Below are positions 5,695 through 14,763 of a stretch of 64,000 nt of DNA, in pieces. How positions within the stretch are numbered: the stretch's first letter is position 1; each line of letters starts with the position of its first letter. The translations under genes and the position numbers were made by a program. The notes beneath the pieces were generated by a model that saw only the letters and a list, made by a program, of their open reading frames with translations, was not told the DNA's origin and ran no database searches. The DNA lies in the NCBI RefSeq assembly GCF_022662305.1, contig NZ_JAKNQH010000005.1:310001-374000 (forward strand). Direction: 5' to 3'. The DNA comes from Sphingomonas sp. BAUL-RG-20F-R05-02. Lineage in GTDB: Bacteria > Pseudomonadota > Alphaproteobacteria > Sphingomonadales > Sphingomonadaceae.

Positions 5695-8379
5695 ATGATC
5701 TCACCAATGGTCAATCCATCTTCCATTCACGCTGCACTTGAGCGGGCCCGTGCGCACGCGCCATTCCTCCAGCTGGCGTTGCAGCGAGAGACAGAACTGG
5801 CGGATGTCTTCGCGGCCGGTCGCTTGCCGCTGCCCTTTGCGCGCGAGGACGGGGAAGCAACCATGCCGGTGCCCACGCAGTTGCGGCTGGCGCGGCGGCG
5901 GCTCGCGCTGAGCGTTGCGATCGGCGATCTTGCCGGTGCCTACGACCTTACCGATGTGACCTTGATATTGTCGACGTTTGCCGACCACGCGCTGGATGCG
6001 GCGATACGGACGGCGATCGCGGAACGTACGCCCGATGTCGAGCCACGCGGTTTTGCGGCGATCGCGCTCGGCAAGCAGGGTAGCCACGAACTCAATTACT
6101 CGTCGGACATCGACCCGATTCTGATCTTCGATCCCGCGACACTACCGTGCCGTCCTCGTGAGGATGTCGGCGAGGCGGCGGTGCGGATCGCACGACGCGT
6201 TGTCGAGATTCTCCAGAATCGCGACGGCGACGGCTATGTCTTACGTGTCGATCTGCGGCTGCGGCCTTCGCCGGAGGCGACGCCGATCGCGCTGCCCGTG
6301 GACGCCGCAATCTCCTACTACGAATCGCTGGCGCTGCCGTGGGAACGCGCAGCCTTTATCCGCGCGCGGGCGGCGGCGGGCGATCTCGCGCTGGGCGAGC
6401 GGTTCCTTGCCGCGATCCAACCGTTCATCTGGCGGCGTGCGCTCGATTTTGGCGCGATCGGGGAAATCCGTGGCATCTCGCGGCGCATCCGCGATCATCA
6501 TGCGCACGGGCAGGCGTTTGGCGCGGGCTATGACCTGAAGCGGGGGCGCGGCGGCATCCGCGAGATCGAATTCTTCGCGCAGATCCACCAATTAATTCAC
6601 GGCGGCCGGGATGTGTCGGTCCGCGCGCCCGCCACACGCGACGCGCTTGCCGCGCTGGCTGCGGCAGGCTGGATCGGTGCCAGCGAGGCAACGGCGCTGA
6701 GCCAAGCCTATACGCTGCTGCGCACGATCGAGCATCGCGTGCAGATGGTGGAGGACCGGCAGACGCACCGGCTGCCAGAGGGTGCGGCGCTCGACTCGCT
6801 CGCGCAGTTGCATGGGCTGGACGACGGTGCGGCGCTGCTCGCTCTGTTGCGACCGCATGTCGAGCGTGTCGGGGCGATCTACGATGCGCTTGATCCGGCG
6901 GAGGGCGCCGCCATGTCGTTCAGCGCCGAACATCTCGCCGCGCAACTTGCCGCAGCGGGATTTGCCGATCCGTCAGGCGCCGCGCGTGCGATCGGGCAAT
7001 GGCGTGCCGGCATCTATCCCGCGCTGCGCAGCGAGGCGGCGCGGTCCGCGTTGGAGGCGGTGCTTCCCGGCCTGATCGAGGCACTGGGGCAGGCGCCCGA
7101 TCCGAGTACTGCGGTCGCCCGGCTGGACAGTATGCTGTCGCACCTGTCGAGTGCGATCAACTTCTTCCGACTGTTGCAGGCGCGGCCGGCGCTGGCGCGG
7201 CTGCTCGCGCTGATCCTGAGCCATGCCGAAACGCTGGCACAGGCGCTCGCGCGTCGGCCCGAATTGTTCGACGGGCTGATTGATGCGACCGCGCTCGGCC
7301 CGGTTGGCGACGTTGCGGCGCTGGCTGCGGAGATGCATGGCGGGCAGGATTATCAGGCGCTGCTCGACCACGTCCGCCGTATTGTCGGAGAGAAACGGTT
7401 TGCGCTCGGCACGCAGATCGTTGCCGCCGCCAGCGATCCACTCGCTGTCGCGGCGGGTTATGCGCGGGTGGCGGAGGCCGCGACGGAGGTGCTGGCGGCG
7501 GCGACGGTAAGCGAGTTCGTCGCTGTGCATGGCAGTGTGCCGGACAGCGAACTGGTCATCCTTGCGCTTGGGCGATTTGGCGGCGCGGCGTTGACCCATG
7601 CCTCCGATCTCGACCTCATCTACCTTTTTACGGGCGATTACCGCCTGGAATCTGACGGCACGAAGCCGCTCGGCGCGGTGCTGTACTACAACCGGCTCGC
7701 GCAGCGGATCACCGGCGCCTTGTCCGCGCCCACCGCATCCGGCCCGCTTTACGAGATCGACACGCGTCTGCGACCCTCAGGTACGCAAGGGCCGCTCAGC
7801 GTCTCGCTCGACGGGTTCTCGCGGTATCAGCGCGAGAGCGCGTGGACGTGGGAACACATGGCGCTGACCCGCGCGCGGCCGGTGTTCGGCTCCGCACGCG
7901 CGCGGGCCGAGGTGCAGTCGGTGATCGACGCGGTCTTGTGCGGAGAGCGGCCGCAGCGTGACATCGTCGCGGATGCGATGGCGATGCGTGCCGACATGGC
8001 GAAGCACAAGCCGCCCGCCGGCCCGCTCGATGCCAAGTTGCTGCCGGGCGGTCTCGTCGATCTGGAGTTCGCCGTCCACGTTCGCCAACTGACCTGCTTG
8101 GCCGGCTTTTCCTCCAGTTTAAGCGAGGCGATCGGCGCGTTGGCGGCGGCCGGACTGGCGCCGCCGACGCTCGGCGATGCCGAGGCGTTGCTGACGCGTT
8201 TGCTTGTCACGCTGCGGTTGGTCGCGCCTGATGCCGCGATTCCGCCGGCGCCCACGCAGCGCCTGATTGCCGGCGCGCTCGGCATGGCCGATTGGGACGG
8301 CGTGGTTGCCTCGCTCGCCGCGACACGGCAGGAGGTCGTCGACTTTCTGGTGGCAGTCGCGACAGGAGACCGGATATGA
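5695..8379 (+). CDS. glnE: Bifunctional glutamine synthetase adenylyltransferase/deadenylylase
   Basis: GlnE adds AMP to, and removes it from, glutamine synthetase according to PII status, adjusting nitrogen assimilation. The 894-residue protein has two nucleotidyltransferase-type halves. The N-terminal (adenylyl-removing) half carries GKQGSHELNYSSDIDPILIF. The C-terminal (adenylylating) half carries LGRFGGAALTHASDLDLIYLF, and each has the paired Asp metal ligands. The start is uncertain: ATG 5695 and ATG 5707 are both possible, and the frame remains open to a TTG at 5644. It overlaps the next gene by 4 bases (ATGA), so glnE, bcp and the DUF455 gene are probably one transcript. Confidence 0.95.
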   Translation: MISPMVNPSSIHAALERARAHAPFLQLALQRETELADVFAAGRLPLPFAREDGEATMPVPTQLRLARRRLALSVAIGDLAGAYDLTDVTLILSTFADHALDAAIRTAIAERTPDVEPRGFAAIALGKQGSHELNYSSDIDPILIFDPATLPCRPREDVGEAAVRIARRVVEILQNRDGDGYVLRVDLRLRPSPEATPIALPVDAAISYYESLALPWERAAFIRARAAAGDLALGERFLAAIQPFIWRRALDFGAIGEIRGISRRIRDHHAHGQAFGAGYDLKRGRGGIREIEFFAQIHQLIHGGRDVSVRAPATRDALAALAAAGWIGASEATALSQAYTLLRTIEHRVQMVEDRQTHRLPEGAALDSLAQLHGLDDGAALLALLRPHVERVGAIYDALDPAEGAAMSFSAEHLAAQLAAAGFADPSGAARAIGQWRAGIYPALRSEAARSALEAVLPGLIEALGQAPDPSTAVARLDSMLSHLSSAINFFRLLQARPALARLLALILSHAETLAQALARRPELFDGLIDATALGPVGDVAALAAEMHGGQDYQALLDHVRRIVGEKRFALGTQIVAAASDPLAVAAGYARVAEAATEVLAAATVSEFVAVHGSVPDSELVILALGRFGGAALTHASDLDLIYLFTGDYRLESDGTKPLGAVLYYNRLAQRITGALSAPTASGPLYEIDTRLRPSGTQGPLSVSLDGFSRYQRESAWTWEHMALTRARPVFGSARARAEVQSVIDAVLCGERPQRDIVADAMAMRADMAKHKPPAGPLDAKLLPGGLVDLEFAVHVRQLTCLAGFSSSLSEAIGALAAAGLAPPTLGDAEALLTRLLVTLRLVAPDAAIPPAPTQRLIAGALGMADWDGVVASLAATRQEVVDFLVAVATGDRI

Positions 8380-8843
8380 CGATTGCAGAGGGCGAAGCAC
8401 TTCCCGATCTGGAACTTGCAGGCGCGGACGGCGCGAAAGTTTCGCTGCGCAGCTTCGTCGGCAAGCCGTTCGTGCTGTACTTCTACCCCAAGGACGACAC
8501 GACGGGCTGCACGCGCGAAGCGCAGGATTTCAGCGCGCTGGCGGCTGACTTCGCGGCGGCGGGAGTCGCGGTGCTTGGCGTATCACCCGACACGCCGGCC
8601 AAGCACGCCAAGTTCACTACCAAATACGATCTCACGGTACCGCTCGCCAGTGATGAGGACCATGCGGTCATGGAAGCGTTCGGCGTGTGGGTCGAAAAGA
8701 GCATGTACGGACGCACCTACATGGGTGTCGAGCGGTCAACTTTCCTCTTCGCCGCGGATGGCACGCTTGCGCGGCGCTGGGGCAAGGTTCGCGTCGCAGG
8801 TCATGCCGAGCAGGTCCTGGCAGCGGCAAAATTGCTGGCGTGA
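8376..8843 (+). CDS. bcp: Bcp-type thioredoxin-dependent peroxiredoxin
   Basis: A 155-residue AhpC/TSA-fold peroxidase that reduces hydrogen peroxide and organic peroxides in the cytoplasm. The peroxidatic Cys45 lies in YPKDDTTGCTREAQDF. Many Bcp proteins have a resolving Cys five residues later (TTEACDF); here that position is Gln, so this is a one-Cys variant that would need an outside thiol. Ser-Pro in GVSPDTPAKH and the C-terminal GVERSTFLF are also family features. The start overlaps the glnE stop, and its own stop overlaps the GTG start of the next gene. Confidence 0.92.
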   Translation: MTIAEGEALPDLELAGADGAKVSLRSFVGKPFVLYFYPKDDTTGCTREAQDFSALAADFAAAGVAVLGVSPDTPAKHAKFTTKYDLTVPLASDEDHAVMEAFGVWVEKSMYGRTYMGVERSTFLFAADGTLARRWGKVRVAGHAEQVLAAAKLLA

Positions 8844-9643
8844 CGTTGCCAAGCGTTTCAGCCGCGATCCGCGACGTACTCGAAACCGCGGAACCGACTG
8901 CCAAGGTGATGCGCTCCCGCGCCGTCGCACGCGGCTGGCGGCGGGGCGCGTTCGGCCCGGTCGACGGCAGCGCCATGCCGGATCGTCCTGCGCGACCGGC
9001 CGAACCGCGATTGTTGCCGCCGACCCATATGCCCAGGCGTGGCAAGGGTGGTTCGTTGCGCGGACGCGTCGCGCTGTTGCACGCGCTCGCGCACATCGAG
9101 TTCATCGCAATCGACCTCGCGTTCGACATGGCCGGGCGGTTCGGCGCGCAGTTCGCGCCGGAGTTCACCAGTGACTGGCTTTCGGTCGGGGCCGACGAAG
9201 CGATGCACTTCGCGTTGGTCGAGCGGCGCCTGCGCGCGTTCGACAGCCGCTACGGCGCGCTACCGGCGCACGATGGCTTGTGGGAGTCGGCGGCGGATAC
9301 CGCCGGCGATGCGCTTGCCCGGCTGGCGATCGTGCCGATGGTGCTGGAGGCGCGGGGCCTCGACGTGACGCCGGATAAGATCGCGCGTGCAGATGCCGCT
9401 GGCGACGGAGCAACCGCCGCGATCATGCGAAGGATCTTCGATGATGAGATTCGGCACGTGCGGACGGGCACGAAATGGTTCGAATCCGGTTGCGCGAGCG
9501 CCGGCGTGCTTCCGGCGGCGCATTGGAAAAAGCTGCTGTCGCAATATTTTCGTGGCGAATTGAAAGAGCCGTTCAACGATTCGGCGCGTCATGCTGCCGG
9601 TCTGACGCGGGAATATTATCAGCCGCTTGCCCCGCCTTGGTAA
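8840..9643 (+). CDS. DUF455 ferritin-like-domain protein
   Basis: A 267-residue protein of the DUF455 family. Acidic and His residues placed as in ferritin-like four-helix diiron proteins are visible in HIEFIAIDLAFDM, GADEAMHFALVERRL and FDDEIRHVRTGTKWF. The start is taken as GTG 8840, which overlaps the bcp stop (GTGA); upstream sequence in the frame is antisense-like and Arg-rich. The function is not established; some relatives lie near tRNA-modification or metal genes. Coupling to a peroxiredoxin makes an oxidative or iron-related role plausible, by context only. Confidence 0.82.
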   Translation: MTLPSVSAAIRDVLETAEPTAKVMRSRAVARGWRRGAFGPVDGSAMPDRPARPAEPRLLPPTHMPRRGKGGSLRGRVALLHALAHIEFIAIDLAFDMAGRFGAQFAPEFTSDWLSVGADEAMHFALVERRLRAFDSRYGALPAHDGLWESAADTAGDALARLAIVPMVLEARGLDVTPDKIARADAAGDGATAAIMRRIFDDEIRHVRTGTKWFESGCASAGVLPAAHWKKLLSQYFRGELKEPFNDSARHAAGLTREYYQPLAPPW

Positions 9644-9744
9644 ATAAGGGCAAGAAAAGGCGTCCGGGCGTGGAGGGGCTGCGATCTGGACGTGGGGCGG
9701 GTGCCGTCGTAATCGGCAAGCGCGTTAACGGCCACTGGGAACCG

Positions 9745-10569
9745 ATGAACATAACCACGCTTACATCGTGTGCGTCTTTCTCGGCGCTCCAATCGCTCTT
9801 CACCAATCGTGACTGCATCCGTCATAACGATTATCATCATGCGACGTTCCGCACGGCGCGAGGACTGGTCGCCGGCATCGCTGGCATCGCCTCCTGTATG
9901 ATGGCTGGCGGCGTTGCGCATGCGGCCGAAGGTGCCGCGGCAGTGGCTGCGGTTCATTCCGCTGCGGCAGGCAGCGCGTTCGACGCCGCCGACAGCGCGA
10001 CGACTGCTGCCGACACACGCGCGGACGTGCAGTTCCGTTCACTGTTCCAGACCTGGAAGAAGCTCGACACCTTCGACCAGGGGGGGGCGATCGCGATTCC
10101 ATCGGTTCAGCCGGTCGAGCATCTCGCCTTTACCAGCAACTTCGGAATCCGCTCCGATCCGTTTCGCGGCACCGCGAAGATGCACGCTGGCGTGGACATC
10201 CCCGGCTCGGTCGGTACACCGGTCTATGCAACCGCAGACGGCTTCGTCGATCGCGCGGAGCGTGCCGGTGGTTACGGCAACCTGGTCGAGATCGATCACG
10301 GCAAGGGTATTCAAACCCGGTACGGCCATCTTTCCAAGATCCTGGTAGCCGACCACACGCGCGTGCATCGTGGGCAGTTGATCGCGTTGATCGGTTCGAC
10401 AGGACGCTCAACCGGGCCGCATCTGCACTATGAAGTTCGCATCGATGGTCACGCCGTGAACCCGGTGCCCTTCCTTCAGACCGCCGACTATCTGCTGGCG
10501 GCGCAGGATCGTTCGGTACACACGATCCCGGTCGGCGTCGGCCCCGCGGCGGATGACGCTGCCGATTGA
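9745..10569 (+). CDS. M23 (LytM-type) peptidoglycan endopeptidase
   Basis: A 274-residue exported protein. A hydrophobic segment at about 39-60 ending VAHA is a likely signal sequence, unusually far from the ATG. The C-terminal M23 domain has the zinc set His147 and Asp151 in KMHAGVDIPG, then RYGHLSKI (His195) and HLHYE (His226, His228). Such enzymes cut cross-links in peptidoglycan in the periplasm, or act as catalytic activators in division. The start at ATG 9745 follows CTGGGA; a longer frame upstream lacks similarity. It is followed by a strong bidirectional terminator. Confidence 0.88.
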   Translation: MNITTLTSCASFSALQSLFTNRDCIRHNDYHHATFRTARGLVAGIAGIASCMMAGGVAHAAEGAAAVAAVHSAAAGSAFDAADSATTAADTRADVQFRSLFQTWKKLDTFDQGGAIAIPSVQPVEHLAFTSNFGIRSDPFRGTAKMHAGVDIPGSVGTPVYATADGFVDRAERAGGYGNLVEIDHGKGIQTRYGHLSKILVADHTRVHRGQLIALIGSTGRSTGPHLHYEVRIDGHAVNPVPFLQTADYLLAAQDRSVHTIPVGVGPAADDAAD

Positions 10570-10590
10570 TCGATGGTGTTTAGGCACCAA

Positions 10591-10625
10591 AAAAAGGCGC
10601 CGGTCACGAGACCGGCGCCTTTTTT
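10591..10625. terminator. Bidirectional intrinsic terminator
   Basis: A perfect 14-bp inverted repeat (AAAAAGGCGCCGGT at 10591-10604 and its complement at 10611-10624) with loop CACGAG. It is flanked by an A-run on the left and a T-run on the right, so it can stop transcription from both the M23 gene and the convergent iclR-type gene. Confidence 0.92.
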
Positions 10626-10635
10626 GTTGTCCTTC

Positions 10636-11484
10636 TCAGACTTTCCGCGCGCGTTTTGTATATGGCGGCTTCGGCACCATGTCCGGTGAGAAGCCCAACT
10701 CCCGGCTGATCGACAGCGCGGTGTCGAGAACGGCGGTCGCAACCTCCGCCATACGTTCGTCGTCGAGGTATTGCGCCTGTGCCGCGACGTTGATCGCGGC
10801 TACGATTTTGCCGGTTGCGTCGCGCACGGGTGCGGCGACCGCATTGATGCAATCAGGCGCGGGACCGATCTTGAGCACGACGCCGCGTTCCGCCGCAAGG
10901 GTCATCTCGACAAGCCAGTCGCCGCGCTCCTCCGCCGCGATCGCGCCGAACAATTCGGTCCAGCTCGTGACGTCGTCATCCAGCAGCAGTGCCTTGCCAA
11001 GTCCGGTCTCCGGCAGGAATCGCGTACTGCCGGCACCAGTCGTCACCGCCACCCGCTCCGCGCCGGCTGCGCGCATCAGGTGCACCGATTTGTCGAGCTG
11101 GCGCCGCCCGAGGAAGGCGCTCAGCCCGGTCTGACGCGCAAGCGCAAGCACCCACGGCCGCGCCACGGAAACCAGGTCGAGCCGTTGTAGCGACGCCTGG
11201 CTCAGCCGCAGCAATTCGCCGCCGCCGCGCACGACGCTGTCCGGCGCGATCGCGAGAAACTCGCGGGCGATTAGCGTTTTAACAAGCCGCCGCACGATGC
11301 TCAGCGGCAGGCCACTGGCGTTTGCAAGGTTGCCGACCGTCATCGGTTCGGACGCGGCGAGCGCGAGCAACGTCAGCCCGCGCTCCAGCGTCTGCGCGCC
11401 GAGGTTGCGTTCGGGTGCGGGCCGCGCGACCTCGGCATCATCATCGGGCGCCAGCGCGGCGGGGCTCATCGGGGTCGCCAACAC
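10636..11484 (-). CDS. IclR-family transcriptional regulator
   Basis: A 282-residue regulator. After a polar extension of about 27 residues, a winged helix-turn-helix spans about 28-90 (QTLERGLTLLALAASEPMTVGNLANASGLPLSIVRRLV is the region, in two parts). A C-terminal ligand-binding domain of IclR type follows, with GAGSTRFLPETGLGKALL and PVRDATGKIVAAINVAAQ. IclR proteins usually control catabolic or efflux genes next to them, but no such gene is adjacent here: erpA is divergent across 130 bp and the M23 gene is convergent. The ligand and target are unknown. Confidence 0.88.
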   Translation of the reverse strand: MLATPMSPAALAPDDDAEVARPAPERNLGAQTLERGLTLLALAASEPMTVGNLANASGLPLSIVRRLVKTLIAREFLAIAPDSVVRGGGELLRLSQASLQRLDLVSVARPWVLALARQTGLSAFLGRRQLDKSVHLMRAAGAERVAVTTGAGSTRFLPETGLGKALLLDDDVTSWTELFGAIAAEERGDWLVEMTLAAERGVVLKIGPAPDCINAVAAPVRDATGKIVAAINVAAQAQYLDDERMAEVATAVLDTALSISRELGFSPDMVPKPPYTKRARKV

Positions 11485-11614
11485 ATCCTCCTGTAATCAT
11501 AACCGTACCGTCCGATCCGGCCGGTAAAGGTTGCCGGTCTAAGCGGTGTCGGCCACCGCGTCGAGCCGGGATGGAGCGGTTGCCGTGCGGCCTGGCACCG
11601 CCTATCTCAATGTC

Positions 11615-11953
11615 ATGGCCACACTCGCTCCCGAAATCGCCCTGACCGACTCCGCTGCTGCCCGCGTCGCAGCCATCGCGGCCAAACAGGGCAAGCCGCC
11701 GATCCTGCGACTGTCGGTAGATGGGGGAGGCTGTTCGGGCTTCCAATACAAGTTCGGGTTCGCCGACACTGTGCAGAGTGACGACGCGGTGGCGGAAAAC
11801 GGCGCGGTGCGGCTGGTGGTCGATTCGGTCAGTCTGGATCTCGTCCGCGGCGCGGCGGTGGATTACGTCGAGGAACTCGGCGGCGCGGCATTTCGCGTGA
11901 CCAACCCGCAGGCGGCGTCGGGCTGCGGCTGCGGTTCCAGCTTCTCGATCTGA
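11615..11953 (+). CDS. erpA: A-type iron-sulfur carrier ErpA (HesB/IscA family)
   Basis: A 112-residue A-type Fe-S carrier that delivers clusters to apoproteins. The three cluster Cys residues are present: Cys40 in GGGCSGFQY and Cys104/Cys106 in SGCGCGSSF. The start at ATG 11615 matches the family length of 105-115; an upstream extension of 23 residues in the frame is not conserved. In related genomes this gene often neighbours dgt; here the two are separated. It may be cotranscribed with xth, whose GTG start lies 13 bases downstream. Confidence 0.92.
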   Translation: MATLAPEIALTDSAAARVAAIAAKQGKPPILRLSVDGGGCSGFQYKFGFADTVQSDDAVAENGAVRLVVDSVSLDLVRGAAVDYVEELGGAAFRVTNPQAASGCGCGSSFSI

Positions 11954-11966
11954 TCGTCACTAAATC

Positions 11967-12737
11967 GTGAAGATCGTCAGCTACAACGTCAACGGCATTA
12001 AGGCGCGCCTGCCGCGCCTGATCGAGTATCTTGCCGAGCAACAGCCTCAAATCGTCTGCCTTCAGGAGTTGAAGACAACGGATGAGACGTTCCCGATCAC
12101 CGAAATCCGGGATGCCGGCTATGGTGCGGTGTGGCATGGCCAGAAAGGGTTCAACGGTGTTGCGGTGCTGGCGAAAGGCGTCGAGCCGGTAGAGCGGCAA
12201 CGCGGCCTTGCCGGTGAGAGCGAGGATGACCACAGCCGCTACCTCGAAGCGGATGTCGATGGGTTGATCGTCGCCTCAATCTACCTCCCCAACGGCAATC
12301 CGCTCCCCGGGCCCAAGTTCGATTACAAGTTGCGCTGGATCGAGCGGCTGACGACGCGTGCTAGGGATCTTCTGGGCGAGGAGCGGGCGGTCGTGCTGGC
12401 GGGCGACTACAACGTCATCCCCAATGATGATGACACCTTCTCGGTGCGTGTAATGGCCAGTGATGCGCTCATGCAGCCGGAAAGCCGCTCGGGCTTTCGC
12501 GCGCTCGTCGCGCAAGGGTGGACCGATGCGTTGCGGACGCGGCATCCTAAAGGCGGCGTCTGGACGTTCTGGGATTATCAGGCGGGTGCATGGCAGCGTG
12601 ATGCCGGCTTTCGTATCGATCACCTGCTGCTATCGCCGATCGCTGCGGACCGGCTTGTCGACGCGGGCGTCGACAAGGAATATCGCGGTCGTGAGAAGGC
12701 GAGCGATCATGCCCCTACCTGGGCGCGTCTAAGATAA
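11967..12737 (+). CDS. xth: Exodeoxyribonuclease III / AP endonuclease
   Basis: A 256-residue enzyme of the exonuclease-endonuclease-phosphatase fold that cleaves at abasic sites and degrades from 3' ends in base-excision repair. Family motifs are in order: SYNVNGIKARL (Asn near residue 7), CLQELKTTDE (catalytic Glu), YLPNGNPLPGPKFDYKL, LAGDYNVIP, FRIDHLLLS and KASDHAPTW (catalytic His). The start is GTG 11967, giving VKIVSYNVNG, the usual family N-terminus. It is full length. Confidence 0.95.
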   Translation: MKIVSYNVNGIKARLPRLIEYLAEQQPQIVCLQELKTTDETFPITEIRDAGYGAVWHGQKGFNGVAVLAKGVEPVERQRGLAGESEDDHSRYLEADVDGLIVASIYLPNGNPLPGPKFDYKLRWIERLTTRARDLLGEERAVVLAGDYNVIPNDDDTFSVRVMASDALMQPESRSGFRALVAQGWTDALRTRHPKGGVWTFWDYQAGAWQRDAGFRIDHLLLSPIAADRLVDAGVDKEYRGREKASDHAPTWARLR

Positions 12738-12791
12738 GTCGTTTTGGCGGGGACGCCGGAAAGCTTTGCTCTCCGGCGCGGGTCCGCAAGA

Positions 12792-13478
12792 TTACTTTAC
12801 GCTGGCCAGATTGGTGTCTTGTGCACCGCATGTCTTCTCGACCCACTGGCCCTTTTTGTCCCAGCAGCGCGGATCGAGGTTCGGTATGCCCTTTGCAGTT
12901 GCGATCACGGGATGGCGCGGGAAGCGCTGGTCACCCCAATAAACGAGGCTGTTGCGGAGCGTGCCGCTCTCTTCCAGTGCGACTTTGTAGAACTGGCCAC
13001 GTGGCGCCATCGCAGCCTTGACCGCGATCTGCGCAGCCGTCTGGCAGAAGCCGTATTGCGCATCGACGGCGGTGAAGGTCGAGTAATTGCGCGTATCGAA
13101 ATGATCGAACGCGGTCTGCCCGGCCTTGGGCGTCTTGTTGACCCGGATAAAATATTTGGTGACGGTATCGTACGACTTCTTGATCTCGTCCTTATGGTTG
13201 AACAGGACCGCATTGTAGTTCGGGACGGCGAGCAGCGTCGGCTCGAACTGGCATTGCAGCGCCGCGACGTTCAGCGCGGCACGCATCTGCCACACCAGTG
13301 CGGCGCGGACCTCCGTAGGCGTGGCCTTGGGAAAATCGGTCGCGAAATTGGCCTCGGTGCCGGTAATCGGCGGCGCCGTCATATCGTGCGGCGAGAAAAA
13401 GAACTGCGCGTTGGCAGGGAGAGAAAGCGTCGCTGCACACACCGCAGCAATTCCGCCTAACGCACGCGACAGTTTCAT
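12792..13478 (-). CDS. Exported hypothetical protein (228 aa)
   Basis: A signal peptide is clear: MKLSRALGGIAAVCAATLSLPANA, with a predicted cut after ANA. The mature protein of about 204 residues has aromatic-rich segments (FFFSPHDMTAPP) and four Cys residues, Cys97 region to CWDKKGQWVEKTCG near the end, which may form disulfides in the periplasm. I do not recognise a named domain. It is convergent with xth and stands alone, upstream of a small lipoprotein on the same strand with 176 bp between, so it probably has its own promoter. Function unknown. Confidence 0.75.
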   Translation of the reverse strand: MKLSRALGGIAAVCAATLSLPANAQFFFSPHDMTAPPITGTEANFATDFPKATPTEVRAALVWQMRAALNVAALQCQFEPTLLAVPNYNAVLFNHKDEIKKSYDTVTKYFIRVNKTPKAGQTAFDHFDTRNYSTFTAVDAQYGFCQTAAQIAVKAAMAPRGQFYKVALEESGTLRNSLVYWGDQRFPRHPVIATAKGIPNLDPRCWDKKGQWVEKTCGAQDTNLASVK

Positions 13479-13601
13479 CTTTTTCTCTCAGGCAAATTGG
13501 ATCTTTACTATGTTTAGGGCGTTTCTCGCCGCTGTCCAAACCCTATTTCGCACGACGCCGTAACGGTTTGTCGATTTGCGGCGGATCAGATCGACGGAAT
13601 C

Positions 13602-13634
13602 AAAAAGGCCGCCCGGATGGTCCGGACGGCCTTT
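13602..13634 (-). terminator. Intrinsic terminator of the 80-residue lipoprotein gene
   Basis: On the minus strand, AAAGGCCGTCCGGA (13634-13621), loop CCA, then TCCGGGCGGCCTTT and further T residues to 13602. The stem is 14 bp with a single mismatch, followed by a T-run. It lies 20 bases after the stop of the 13655-13897 gene. Confidence 0.85.
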
Positions 13635-13654
13635 CAGAACACCGTTGCCGGTGA

Positions 13655-13897
13655 TTACATCGCGTTCGACGAACCGTTCGACATCATCGCGCCGTTGTCG
13701 CCCATCATGCCGTTGTCAGCCATCGTGCCATCGACTGCGGTCATGTTGTCGGACATCGTGTCCGTGCTGTCCATCGAGTTCAGGTCGGTGACGGTGGTGT
13801 TGTCGGTGGTCGACGTGGTCTTGCCGCAAGCCGACAGCGAAACCGCAGCAGCGGCGACGAGCGACACGACAGCGACCTTGGAAATGAATGCACGCAT
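13655..13897 (-). CDS. Small Asn/Met/Asp-rich lipoprotein (80 aa)
   Basis: A signal sequence (MRAFISKVAVVSLVAAAAVSL) leads to a lipobox SACG with Cys24, so the mature protein is probably lipidated. The mature part of 56 residues is low-complexity: Thr/Asn/Asp-rich, then Met/Asn/Gly-rich (ADNGMMGDNGAMMSNG). No domain is recognised; Met- and acid-rich tails can bind metals, but that is speculation. It is a single gene with its own terminator. Comparable short lipoproteins are common in sphingomonads. Confidence 0.75.
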   Translation of the reverse strand: MRAFISKVAVVSLVAAAAVSLSACGKTTSTTDNTTVTDLNSMDSTDTMSDNMTAVDGTMADNGMMGDNGAMMSNGSSNAM

Positions 13898-13963
13898 AGA
13901 AAAGCTCCCTAGATAGGCGACCCGGGTGGCCGTCTGACCTTATTACCCAAATCGAGGGGGATA

Positions 13964-14650
13964 TTAGTCTGAACCGGCTTTTGCCTCAAGGCTGTTTTCC
14001 GCACTGCCGCGCAAACGCTGTAGAAACGCCGGAAACGTAGCTGCCAGCGCAGCGTCGAAGGTGGTGAAATCACTCGCTTTGCCAAGCTCCCGTGCACTGG
14101 TGACGGCGAAGTCGGGCAAGCCGCATGGCACAATGCCGGTGAAATGCGACAGATCGGGCGCGAGGTTGATCGCGAAACCGTGCAATGTCACCCAGCGCCG
14201 CACCCGCACCCCGATCGCGCCGATCTTGGCCTCCGCGCCATCGGCCGTGCGCGTCCAGATGCCGATCCGACCGGGTGCGCGGAACGCGACGATGCCGAGT
14301 TGAGCGAGTGCGTCGATCAGCCATCCTTCCAGCGAACAGATGAAGTGGCGGATGTCGCGTCCGCGCGTGTTGAGATCGAGCACAAGATAGCCGACCCGCT
14401 GGCCAGGGCCGTGATAGGTGAAGCGGCCGCCACGCCCGGTCTGAACCACCGGGAAGCGCGGATCGAGCAGCTCAGCGGGGTTCGCGCTGGTGCCGGCGGT
14501 GTACACAGGCGGGTGTTCGAGTAGCCACACCAGCTCTCGCGCGTCGCCCGCGGCAACGGCGGCGGCACGCGCTTCCATCGTCGCGAGCGCATCCTGATAG
14601 GGCATGCGCGTCGGCTCGACACGCCATTCGATCTCGGTCGTCAGGTCCAT
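13964..14650 (-). CDS. lipB: Octanoyltransferase LipB
   Basis: A 228-residue enzyme that moves octanoate from acyl carrier protein to lipoyl domains of 2-oxoacid dehydrogenases and GcvH, the first step of lipoate biosynthesis. The family motif [12 protein letters not shown] lies at about 73-84, Lys142 in AKIGAIGVR, and the catalytic Cys176 in GIVPCGLPD. It is full length. The start at ATG 14650 is in keeping with family length, though an internal Met16 is possible. It is divergent from the membrane-protein pair that follows. Confidence 0.95.
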   Translation of the reverse strand: MDLTTEIEWRVEPTRMPYQDALATMEARAAAVAAGDARELVWLLEHPPVYTAGTSANPAELLDPRFPVVQTGRGGRFTYHGPGQRVGYLVLDLNTRGRDIRHFICSLEGWLIDALAQLGIVAFRAPGRIGIWTRTADGAEAKIGAIGVRVRRWVTLHGFAINLAPDLSHFTGIVPCGLPDFAVTSARELGKASDFTTFDAALAATFPAFLQRLRGSAENSLEAKAGSD

Positions 14651-14763
14651 TGCCGTCGATTGCGCTCAAGTGCTGCCAAGCGCAAGATTATGCGGGATCG
14701 GTTGGCAAGCTTCCGCCGCTTGCGCTAACGCTACGCAACGGCGGCGCTTTTGTCGGGGGACGC

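Noticed and set aside
9475..9495. tRNA T-arm-like sequence GGTTCGAATCC
   Set aside because: It lies inside the DUF455 coding frame (residues WFESG) and no acceptor or anticodon stem can be built around it.
12754..12778. Hairpin between xth and the convergent exported protein gene
   Set aside because: An 11-bp stem with one mismatch and a 3-base loop, but no T-run on either strand; too weak to call a terminator.
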